The position numbers and the translations under genes were made by a program. This document shows, in pieces, positions 33,436-43,011 of a DNA stretch of 64,000 nt; positions within the stretch are counted from its first letter, which is position 1; every line of letters begins with the position of its first letter. The stretch lies in assembly GCA_947172415.1 (NCBI GenBank), contig OX359197.1, positions 5,023,673 to 5,087,672 on the forward strand, written 5' to 3'. Under the pieces are notes generated by a model that saw only the letters and a program-made list of their open reading frames with translations, had not been told where the DNA came from and did no database searches. This stretch comes from Chondrosia reniformis (taxonomy: Eukaryota; Porifera; Demospongiae; Chondrillida; Chondrillidae).

Positions 33436-36400
33436 TGATATATTCTTGATATGATCAATTAACTGGTAGAGAGAAATTTATTGCAGACATGTCAATTATG
33501 ATAGCACTCTTTCTCTCACAACCAAGGTATATCGGGTCGATCGGTCGTTCCAGTTCTAAGGACAAAATTGTCCAAATTGTCTACAAGACTTCATCTGATT
33601 ATTTAATTTGTCAATATCAATTTGTAATCTTTATAGCAGTACATCTATTCTTATGGCTAATGTTGATAATTAAATACATAGTTTCTATATATTAAGGAGA
33701 ACAACGATACTAACTTGTCTTAATGTATTTAAACACACAATAAAAGAAAATCCCAATATGCTGCTCATATATGGAACGCCATCAGTAACAAAAATAATTT
33801 GGCGTTCCATACTCAGTGTATACATTGATTATTTCCGTTAATTCAAAGAGATTCATTATTCAACATACGCCCCTTTACAAAGCAACTGCGTGGGACCATA
33901 AAATGGGACAAACAGTATCGAGGCTGTTCTCTAGCAGCCCGGATAACCTGCGTCTTGGTCAGGAAATAGGCCGCGGCGCCTACGCCACTGTTTACAAAGG
34001 GCAATTAGGTCAAAGAATCATTGCTGCTAAGCGAATCCACCGCATTCTCTTGGATTACGCAGAACATTCTGAAGAAGATCTACAAAGCGTTCAGTTGAGT
34101 TTCAGAGAAGAATGCGATATTCTTAGAAGGGCCAAACATAACAACATTGTGGAATTCATTGGTGTCTACGAAATCGATCTGCAACCCGTTTTAGTTATGG
34201 AATTCATGGACCAAACGTTGCACCAATACTTGAAGAGTCAAAAGGGGAAACTGCTTCTTCCACAACAACTGTACATTTGTGTCCAGATCGCTTCCGGTTT
34301 GACGTTCCTTCACCTTTTCGATCCTCAGATCCTACATCGAGACCTTCAACCGAAAAACGTTCTTCTTAATAGCGACGGGACTAAAGTTAAGTTGAGCGAT
34401 CTTGGTCAAGCCAAGTTCAGACCAAGTGACGTAATATACCTTAGTACCAAAGCTCCCGGGTGCATACCCTATATGCCACCAGAAGTGCTGGGAAGTGGAA
34501 AAGCCAGGTTCACATCAAAGGGAGACGTCTTCTCCTTTGGTGTATTAGCTTTGGAAATAGCCACTCAGGACCCGCCCACTTCTGGATTGGATAATATTGT
34601 AGCTTTACCTGAGATTGAGAGAAGAGCTGATGATCTGTCAAAGTTACCTGATGACCACCAACTGAAGCCACTTATCCTTCAATGTCTCAGAGACAACCCA
34701 GAGGAGAGACCAGACATTGAGACAGTTAAGGGGAACAGTCTAATAGCAGAGCCAGTGGAGAAGGTAAGTATTATCTTAGTATGATTAATTACTCTAAAGT
34801 AAAGTACTTTCAAAGCAGAAAGTAACATGCACAGAAATGTATAAATAAACCTCATATCTAGGACCTCCTTGAGTTTAGCTGGTCTGTACTGTACATATGT
34901 ATATAAGTATGGAGGATCATATAATTGACTATCTAACTATACAAAACGAAGGTACAATACAAAATACAAATGATTTAAGAGAAGGTATACATTAATGAAC
35001 TTTGTTTCATTCTTAATCAACTTACAGTTACTGTAGTGATTAAAGTATCCTGTTTGTTATATGTATTACTGTATCTCTAGTATTTGTACTGTACTAAAGT
35101 TGAGTTTGTCAGTGATCTATGCACTTGTACATTGAGACCTTGCTTATAGAGGGTACCTGATAATGATCCATTTCTGTTCCAGTCTGAACTGCAGACACTG
35201 AACCAGATTCTCCTTGTTACTACAGTATGCTATAGTCACTGGTTCTGTAACTGATTTTATAGTTTTCAATAGTATTATGCAGATAAATGGATGATTTTTA
35301 TTTTATATGAGTTGGAAAACAATACAACCGTCTAATTTTTTTATTTTTGAAGTGTTGCTGATATACCTCGCATAATCATTATGAACATCATATTTTCCTG
35401 TGACCTTTGTTTTGTAGGTGATAACAGAGTATGTGTATGAGCTGGAGAGTGAAGGGAAATTGGAAAGAATTGAAGTTCCTGTAATAATCCTGTGAACTTG
35501 ATATTTGCTTACATCTACCATAGTCTTCCCTTCAACTTGCAGGTAGATGCAAAGAAGGGGGAAGGAACTAGCTTTTTCTTTATGAGTAGAAACATTAAGG
35601 ATTGCGACAAATTATTAATACTAATTCATGGTTCAGGAGCTGTTAGGGCCGGACAGTGGGCCAGAAGGTCTGTAGGGTGGAGACTTACCATGTACAGTAT
35701 TGTATATATGTATGTACGTACATACGTACCTACTGAAGAAAACTGATTATCAGTAGCACTGCTTGGATACAGAAATTGAACATTTCAATCCACAGGTCTT
35801 CATAAGCAATGAATGAGGAGAGATGCACCCTCCTTTTCTATTAAACTGGCTGTATCTCTTCTCATTCCTTGCTGATGAATACCTGTGAACAGAAATGTTC
35901 AATTTCTGTTGCTGATGCTCAAAGATAATCAATCTTCTACTATGAATGCAACAAGGACTCATTACTATTTCATATGTATGTACTTACTGAAGTAGGTAGG
36001 TAGTTTTATATATTTCTCTTATTAGATTGATAATTAACCACAGTTTGGACAGTGGAACTCAACTTATATCAGGGAAGCACACAAGGTTATGCAATAGAAT
36101 TGGAGGGTAAAGTAGTCCATTTTGGGTCATCTGGAGTTGACTTGTGGTTTGGTTATGAAAGTGATAATTATTGCTACATGAATATGGATTTTGAGAGATT
36201 GATTTTATGAAAAATATTGGACTTTATAGCATTAACTGTCATCATTATACTCCAGACTTTGTTATGTAGTGTATATCTCTACTTACAAACTGGCAAATTG
36301 GTTGATACGTACCTGGTGTGTACATGTTAAATACAAATATGTGTGTATAGCTTTTTTAGTGAATTTTGTCATGCCAGTGTTGCGTACGGGCTGCAGGAGA

Positions 36401-37027
36401 GACAACAAGATGTTTATCTGTACTTAAAGTTGAAATGTTCTTTTTGCTTGTAGCTTGGCTATGGTGTGGTAGTATTGAACACAAATAACAACTATGACGA
36501 GATCACATATCAGCCGGTCAGGGTAAGTTTAAGATATATCTTTACTTATGGACTATTATTTGTTAACGTTTGTCTTCTAATTGAAAGGCAAATGAAACAC
36601 CAACTGCACACGCTTTCTATGTTTGGGATCACTTTATAGAGAAGCTGATAGTGAAGTATGTTGATGTAGTTGCCCACAGCTACGGAGGAGCTGTAACCAC
36701 TGATCTGGTACGAGTTAAAGTGGGAGGGTGTACGTATTATATGTATGTATGTATGTGTGTGTATACATAGATATGTGCATACTTGTTTAGAGTAGAGTGT
36801 CTCATTGTATGTTTTGACAGGCAAAAAAGTCCTCGTTCCGAGAGAGAGTGCGCAAGATTGCATTCACTGACTCTGTACACAGTTTTGGAGCATTTGAACC
36901 TTCTAAAGTTGTTGTCAATTTTCTAATAAAAGTTAGTTCTGTTGAAGAACTTCACATTTGTATGTTTCATCTATACGTATTTATGAGTAACCATTTTCCT
37001 ACATACATGCTATGTCTATTCTACAGT

Positions 37028-37140
37028 AAAAGGCCTATACGGAACTAAACCTAGTGAGAGCTTTGGATGAGGATACAAGAGTCTTCCCTTTCTTCTTCTG
37101 CTCCACTGGGCCAGACAGGGAATTCCACCATACATCAGTG
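37028..37140 (-). repeat. Dispersed element, decayed copy (in ARB2A fragment)
   Basis: Related to 25676-25815 and 56665-56800: TGGAATTCCCTG and GGTTTAGTTCCG are recognisable on the minus strand. The GAAAC box is lost. It lies in the last ARB2A-type intron. Confidence 0.5.
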
Positions 37141-37189
37141 ACCCGGAGGTCTTTCTGGACTCTCTTTGAATCCTTAGCTCTCCTAGTTT

Positions 37190-37345
37190 TGGGTTATTTC
37201 TCTTAGATGGTTCATTCTTTGCTTTTTGAGCATCTAGAGATGCAGTTTTGTTGTTAAACTAAGTCAGACATTTTGACACTGGGGGGGGGGGTTCATCCAA
37301 GAGATAAGTTTGACACAGTTAGAAGGAATCCTTATTTTATTATAT
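37190..37345 (-). repeat. Dispersed repeat sharing ends with 3250-3416 and 59740
   Basis: On the minus strand it begins TAATAAAATAAGGATTCCTT and ends near ATAACCCAAAACTAGG, matching parts of the UMPS-intron hairpin family. It includes a run of ten G (37282-37291 on plus). Confidence 0.5.
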
Positions 37346-37789
37346 GGAATTACTTGTATGTATGTACAGTACGTGCATATATGTTATTATAAATGTGTCA
37401 TCTGCAGAGTTCCATTAACTGGGTCACCTCAGGAAAGCCTTTAGGTACCTCCTTGAGTGACGGGATGGGTGATGTCCAGCGAAGGTCAGCTGGAACAGGT
37501 AAACATGAAGAGACCTCTTGGAAAGCTTTTGAGGAAGTGTTCAAATGGTTTAAAAAAGGAGGAAAAGTACTTGAAAAGAAGGTCTGGAAAACAAAAAGAA
37601 AAAGAAATGAAAATTGTATCAAAAGTTAGGAGTACTTCTGCAGGAATATTTTACAAACTTGGGCAACATAACTTTGATAGCTGAAGTACACAGTAATGTA
37701 CCTGTAATTTTCATTTGATTTTATTGACATACGTATCCAAAGATTTGATAAATGCTAAAGCATTGAAACATTCAAAAATTAATTCATGT

Positions 37790-37909
37790 TCACTTTCTTG
37801 GCTGCTGGATGTGTTGTTTGGGAGGCCCTCCAACCACATGCTTGTCGTGCTTTGGCATTGGCTTGTTGTGGTATTGCTTAACAGCCTCTGTGGGGTACTC
37901 CTTCTCAAC
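37790..37909 (-). pseudogene. Last exon of a DAP1-like gene
   Basis: A minus-strand block of 39 codons plus stop follows a good acceptor (CATTTTTAG). It ends KQHIQQPRK, matching the C-terminus of death-associated protein 1 (human ends TQHIQQPRK), preceded by a Lys/His/Pro-rich stretch (MPKHDKHVVGGPP). No upstream DAP1 exons occur before kinase-kelch sequence resumes, so this is an orphan terminal exon. Confidence 0.75.
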
Positions 37910-39379
37910 CTAAAAATGATAAAATGGGGAGGGGTCAGTTGCTTGGCAACACTAACTGGTTAACTGTATTATGGTGTTTACACAAGACATTTGCATTAGG
38001 GTGGAAGTAGGCTACTTGACTAAATGGGTACACAAAATTGCAAGTGTAAACAATTAATATAGTTTTATATAGATTACCTACACAGTACATACATATGTAT
38101 GTAGAGTGGTTATACCTATCTGGAGCAACAGTAAAGTTTAAAGTAAGTGAACTGAAGTTTAAAATGTGAATAGTTAACTAATTTAAGGTACTAACATATA
38201 ATTTCTTAAATACATGCATGTATGTATGTAGTAGTGTTGATATTGTAATATTATATTAACCAAGTGACACAAGAACATGTACTCTATTGGAATTCACATG
38301 CGCACTCTATAACTATTTACAAAGCTCTTCCTTTCTTGTGCAGGTTGATGATGTCCAATCTTTACAGTTGACCTCATTTCTATTACCAGATCTACCCATA
38401 CCTACTGCCTTTCCCAATGCACTGTGTGACGGTCACTTGGTGTACGTGTTTGGAGGATGATGTGTGGATATCAAAGATGAAGACAAAGTACAAGTGTTTA
38501 ACTGGGAGGAACTCACTTGGACCATTCTCCCACAACCAACACCTCAAGTTTGTTGCCAAGGAGTAATTGTTAATAACCAAATAACATTGATTGGAGGAAG
38601 GGAATCAGAATCACTTCAGTTTACTAATAAGCTGAGCACCTTGGTGGATAACACTTGGAGAGCAGTATTCCCACCAATGCCCACAAAACGATCCCAACTA
38701 GCAACACTCTATAAAGATGGCATACTCATTGTGGCTGGTGGACGTACTCATGATGATACACCATTACAAAGCATAGATGTCATGCGTGTCACTACAAAGC
38801 AGTGGTCTACACTAGTCAACTTTACACTTCCTAGACCATTAATGCAACATCAACTAATTACATGTGGAGATGCAGTTTACATCTGCAATTAATGGAGGCT
38901 ACATTACTGAACATCAGAAAGGGAAAGGCTTATATACACCACTAAAGTCTACCTGGAAGATGAGTTGGGATATCCTCAATGAAGCAGTACTCAGTGATCA
39001 CCCAGTGGTAGGAAGACAGTGGATGGAGTTACCATGTCAGACACCATTTTATGCTTCAACCTCATTTTCCAGCCCACACTCACTCTTTACTGTTGGTGGT
39101 GATGACAGTGAATACCATCCTCAATCAGCTGTTCACATTTATTCTCCATCTCAAAGCAAGTGGGTGTCACTTGGTCAGTTAAAGGTACCTCGTATGAGAT
39201 CAGGTATTGTACAGCTAGGTGAAAGGGCTTTCTTGGTAGTTGGAGGACGTAATCATCCTCTTAAATCAATCCCAATCAAATTACAGAACATTAAGAAACA
39301 ATTAATGCATTGTTGACTAAGATAATTCCCTTGTACCTAGTTGATAAGCTTCCAAGGTACTTCTGTTATCACATAGTTA

Positions 39380-39658
39380 GTGGTTAGTGTACAGCTCCTT
39401 CTCTTCTTGGGAATGGTAGCATCCTCACTAGGCCAATCTCTCTCCTCTAATGCCACCATCACTAGTGCTGTGTGCTGTGTGTTTTATTATCATGGATTAA
39501 CTGTCCCTGACACGAGAGTGATAGGATATATTACCAGACCCTTCTACTGTACCTCTAGCCAATTAAAAATGGTGGATGGGTCTGGACACCAGACTAACCC
39601 CTACTTGGGTACTTTGGGGAAAACTTTTTGCAAAACTGAATTAATTATGAAAGACTGA
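39380..39658 (+). pseudogene. Short secreted-type ORF fragment (RRP15-4 intron 2 remnant)
   Basis: An open frame with an ATG at 39413 and a hydrophobic leader (LLLFLGMVASSLGQS) runs to a stop at 39656-39658. It contains adjacent cysteines (AVCCVFYYHG), a third Cys 23 residues later (TRPFYC) and a fourth near KTFC. The sequence recurs at 22868-23190 and 47290-47610, where it is interrupted. I do not recognise a family. It may be an exon of a duplicated small secreted-protein gene caught in the array, or a chance frame. Confidence 0.35.
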
Positions 39659-40041
39659 CATGCATTAATCATCCAGATTAGTTCAATAATATTAATCATT
39701 ATTCAGCATGTCAACTGAGATTTATTGAATGTACCTACAGCTTGACATATTATGTACTTTAATTAAATTCCCTAAGTCAAGTATCTTCTTCATTACATCA
39801 TAATTTTAAATATGTTATGTCTAATTTATATCTCAAATACTGAAATTAGAAGTTAGTATGTGCTAATGTGTACATATTTACTAAAGGACGTTTCACTTAG
39901 TAATATATTCTCTCCATTATTTTTTTATATTATTATTTTATATTATTTTTCATTTCCGTCGAATATCAGCACTAGCAGTATAGTGTATGTACATGTGTAT
40001 ATATATCAATGTATTTGATTGTACACTTGTCAATATTGAAG

Positions 40042-41446
40042 GTACCAATCTTGTCTAAAGTGAGGCTAAAGAGAGACAAACCTCCTATTCAGTTGGAAGA
40101 CAAGGTATGTTGGATGACTGCCACATCATCAGAATCCACTCCTTCTCCCAGGATACCACTCTCACTCTACTTGAGTCATTGTACTCCACCCACTCTCACT
40201 CTACTTGAGTCAGTCTCCTCCCCCAGCCCCTCCCTCCCTTCTACTCCACCCACTCTCACTCAGTCTCCTCCCCCAGCCCCTCCCTCCCTTCTACTCCACC
40301 CACTCTCAATCAGTCTCCCCCCTGCCCCTCCCTCCCTTCTACTCCACCCACTCTCACTCCATCTCTGTAATTCTGGTAGACATCAGTTGAGGTTCTTCAG
40401 CCAAAGAAGAGGAGAAGGGCAGTAGGTCGAGTCAAACCAGATGCAGCTTCACTGGAGAGAGAAAGGCAGTTACAGAATATAGCAACCAAAGGAGGTAATG
40501 ATAATCATATAATGATCGTATCGATGGGTAAAATTGAGAGTCAAATGATGAGACATCACAGCTTCAGATCTTAAAGTCATTTTTTCATGATATGCAAATT
40601 GGTTATATTTAACTGACTGCTCTAATGTTTGACTATTTAGTTGTAGAGTTGTTTAATGTTGTGAGGAAGCAGCAGAAATCTCTTCAAGCTAAACTACAGG
40701 AAGCAGGTTCATCTGAAGTAAAGAAATCCAAAGGTACACACATCCAATTATCAGGAGACACACCACTCCTTGTGTTCCCACTGGTGTTGCCATCACTTCT
40801 CCCTTTAGGAAGGGAGGTCTAAAGATGGAAGGCAGTGTAAAGCCAGTCTTATATAGTGTATTAATACAGTGAAACCTTTGTAATGTGGTCAGCTTGTAGC
40901 CATGCAGCTGAATTTGACCACATTAGAGAGGTGACTGCATTGTAGTCTTTATAGAAAGACTTTTGTACGATTTAGTCTTTGACTTTAAGAGCTGACTGTA
41001 ATTTGTTGGTGTACTGTGTACAGAGATTTAACTGTAATGTAATTGTATTCATATTTACTGTATTCACTAAATGGTTGTGAGGGACCACAAGAAATGTTCA
41101 TGTCTGCGTGGTGTTATCATTGAAATGTACATTGTGGTATTTGATGTATTGTACATGTTACAGATCCAAACAGTATGTGTTTATAATTAGTGTTGTGTTT
41201 ATTGCTTAATTGAGTGCCACTTCTGTAGTGTTGTCTTCTGTTGACCAACATTCATTTGTTGACATGTTAAAGGGAAAACACAAAAGTGCTCCAGTGAGTG
41301 AAGAGAAGAGGAGAGTGAAGGCCTCATAATCGCCAGATGGATTGGAGGAGGAGGAAGATGGACCAGAGAAGACCAGCAAATGGGAAGTATTACGTTCAGA
41401 CTTTATGTTAGGAGCTACCATGAAGGACTGGGATAAAGAGACATGA
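40042..41446 (+). pseudogene. RRP15: RRP15 copy 4, lacks exons 1-2 and has a nonsense codon
   Basis: Exons 3-6 are recognisable at 40042-40104, 40401-40494, 40641-40733 and 41229-41446. Exons 1 and 2 are missing because kelch 4 is fused directly to intron 2 sequence. Exon 6 has an in-frame TAA at 41327-41329, in the codon following KAS. Intron 4 has lost the hammerhead region and is shortened to about 150 bp, as in copy 5, which shows copies 4 and 5 share a more recent ancestor. Confidence 0.88.
40180..40368. repeat. CT-rich minisatellite, 3-4 copies (RRP15-4 intron 3)
   Basis: The same 48-bp family as in the other RRP15 copies, ending about 33 bases before exon 4. Confidence 0.85.
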
Positions 41447-41574
41447 TGATATATTATTGATATGATCAATTAACTGGTAACGAGAAATTTTTTACAGAAG
41501 TTTACAGACATGTCAATTATGATAGCATTCTTTCTCTCACAACCATGGTATATTATCCAGGAAGTTGATAGTTC

Positions 41575-41945
41575 TAAGGAAAAAATGCAGAGGGGTTGCC
41601 AAATATAACATGATTTTAAAATTGTCTGTCCATCTATTCCGTGGTCTGCCTCTTGGTTGCATGTCTTCTACTTCATCTTCAAACACCATCCTTACTATAG
41701 TCTATTTCAGAGAGCCTTACCAGTCACCTGCCCTGTCTCCTCTGCACCATGCATATGCTCAACATTGCCTTCTGCCCTAACCTTTCTCTCACCTCCTCAT
41801 TACTCAGCTGGTCCAGCCTTGTTATACTCCTACCACTCACCTTAAATATCTCATTTCCCCTGCTTGTAGCCATGGTATACGACTGGTCTCCAGGTCCAAC
41901 ATTTGTATCCGTATATGATCAACTGGTAACTGTCTCATAAATGTA
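41575..41945 (-). mobile_element. Decayed LINE 3' fragment
   Basis: Minus-strand translation shows GRPRNRWTDN and, upstream in another frame, SNEEVRERLGQ. These are typical of the region after the reverse transcriptase in several LINE clades (QLSNEEVRERL... and ...RGRPRxRW). Frames are interrupted. It lies between RRP15 copy 4 and the kinase 5 fragment and is not seen at the matching place in other units. Confidence 0.5.
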
Positions 41946-42354
41946 CACATGCACAGTAGTGTGATTAGGAAATATTTGTACTCGTAACATTAAATTTACA
42001 TTTCACAGTTATTAACTCAGATATTAATAAAACAATTCAGTAATTTATATTACTGATGTGATCTCTATTCCAAGCATTCTGCAAGGATATATACAAAAAT
42101 AGAATGAAGTCTGCATTTGCACAATTGATTTGAAGCTTAGGATGGAAATGAAGAGTTAATACACATTCTATTTATATACATTTAATTGTTGAGTTGTCAT
42201 ATCTATATAATTAAATGTTGCTATAGATATACGTATAATCGCAGTAATATTTACCTAGCATATATGCAAACTATTACATGTGACGCATATCATGTGACTT
42301 CATATGAGATTGGCGTTAACCTCTTTCTTGGCGAAATACATATAAATTGAGGAT

Positions 42355-42570
42355 ATGTGTAATAATCAACTTCGTGAAGAGCCAGGTGAAATAGGTAATG
42401 CTAATCTCCGACTAGACGCTGAGCTAGGAAGAGGTGCTTTTGGTGTAGTTCACAAAGGAACGTTCCAGGGAAGAGTGATCGCCGCTAAGAGAATCCACCC
42501 ACTTCTTTTGGAATACGCAAGACATTCGCGCGAGGAGTTTGATAAGATTCAAACTGATTTTGAAAGATAT
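42355..42570 (+). pseudogene. 5' fragment of a kinase-5-type exon
   Basis: The fragment encodes NANLRLDAELGRGAFGVVHK and continues through the ATP lysine (VIAAKRIH) to QTDFER, nearly identical to the start of kinase copy 5. At about 42570 it switches to sequence normally found downstream of RRP15 (TGTCAATTATGATAGCACTC). This is the footprint of a tandem duplication whose breakpoint lay inside the kinase exon. No catalytic loop remains. Confidence 0.85.
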
Positions 42571-43011
42571 GTCAATTATGATAGCACTCTTTCTCTCACA
42601 ACCTAATACTTAATATCTGAGTTAATTTTAGAACAGGTACATACTGATGTGATTTCTATTTAAAAATTCAAAGCATTCTGGATATATACAACAATGGAAT
42701 GAGATGGCTCTCATGAGGGATGGTCATTGGGTGTGGCAGTACAGTAGTTGTATTATAGGCGCTACGTTTGATTACTGCTGTACCTATTTAATGATGTACC
42801 CATATCCATGATATTTATAATAAATCTAATCTACTAAGTCTGCCAGCAAAAGTGTACTATGCAAACTCCATGACGCATAACATATAACCTCATGTGACCC
42901 GAATTATTTGCTCAAATGCAATACGATCGATGCCACTCGCGCGCAGACAATGGAATTGCCACGTGTGCGTGACGTCACCTGCATAAATTAGATCATAATA
43001 AATTGAGGAAT

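Larger units (their letters stand above)
35418..37629 (+). pseudogene. ARB2A/FAM172A-like gene fragment (5'-truncated)
   Basis: Seven exon-like blocks (35418-35480, 35543-35667, 36026-36085, 36454-36522, 36588-36707, 36821-36931, 37408-37629) match the Arb2 alpha/beta-hydrolase-like domain. Landmarks are TEYVYELE, LLILIHGSGAVRAGQWARR, LDSGTQL, GYGVVVLN, AFYVWDHFI, the nucleophile elbow AHSYGG, AFTDSVHS and the end GTGKHEETSWKAF. The N-terminal exons expected in this family are absent. Block 3 is one base out of phase with block 4 (near 36066-36070), so the fragment is probably not functional. The known relative, human ARB2A (FAM172A), acts with Argonaute-linked or chromatin factors. Confidence 0.8.
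35300..38205. other. Foreign 2.9-kb segment in kinase-kelch 4 intron (ARB2A and DAP1 tails)
   Basis: Compared with the introns of copies 2, 3 and 6, homology stops at about 35299 and resumes at about 38205; roughly 400 bp of the original intron is replaced. The segment contains the 3' exons of an ARB2A-like gene on the plus strand and the last exon of a DAP1-like gene on the minus strand, arranged convergently. Both genes are cut at their 5' sides exactly as expected if one contiguous block was copied from a locus where the two genes lie tail to tail. Confidence 0.75.
33903..39265 (+). pseudogene. Kinase-kelch copy 4, kinase exon open, kelch exon broken
   Basis: The kinase exon 33903-34763 is whole (287 codons), starts MGQTVSRLF (myristoylation-type), and keeps GRGAYATV, IIAAK, HRDLQPKN and DLG. 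A short deletion near its end removes the VKLLNLLIK segment without shifting frame. The intron carries a 2.9-kb foreign insert (35300-38205). The kelch exon from 38344 is damaged: a TGA at 38458-38460 follows the first Gly-Gly, a 4-base insertion near 38891 shifts the frame, and the last blade is cut off where sequence joins RRP15 intron 2 DNA (about 39262). A kinase-only product from intron read-through (VSIILV then stop) is possible. The kelch sequence still shows copy-specific loop residues, so decay is recent. Confidence 0.85.
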
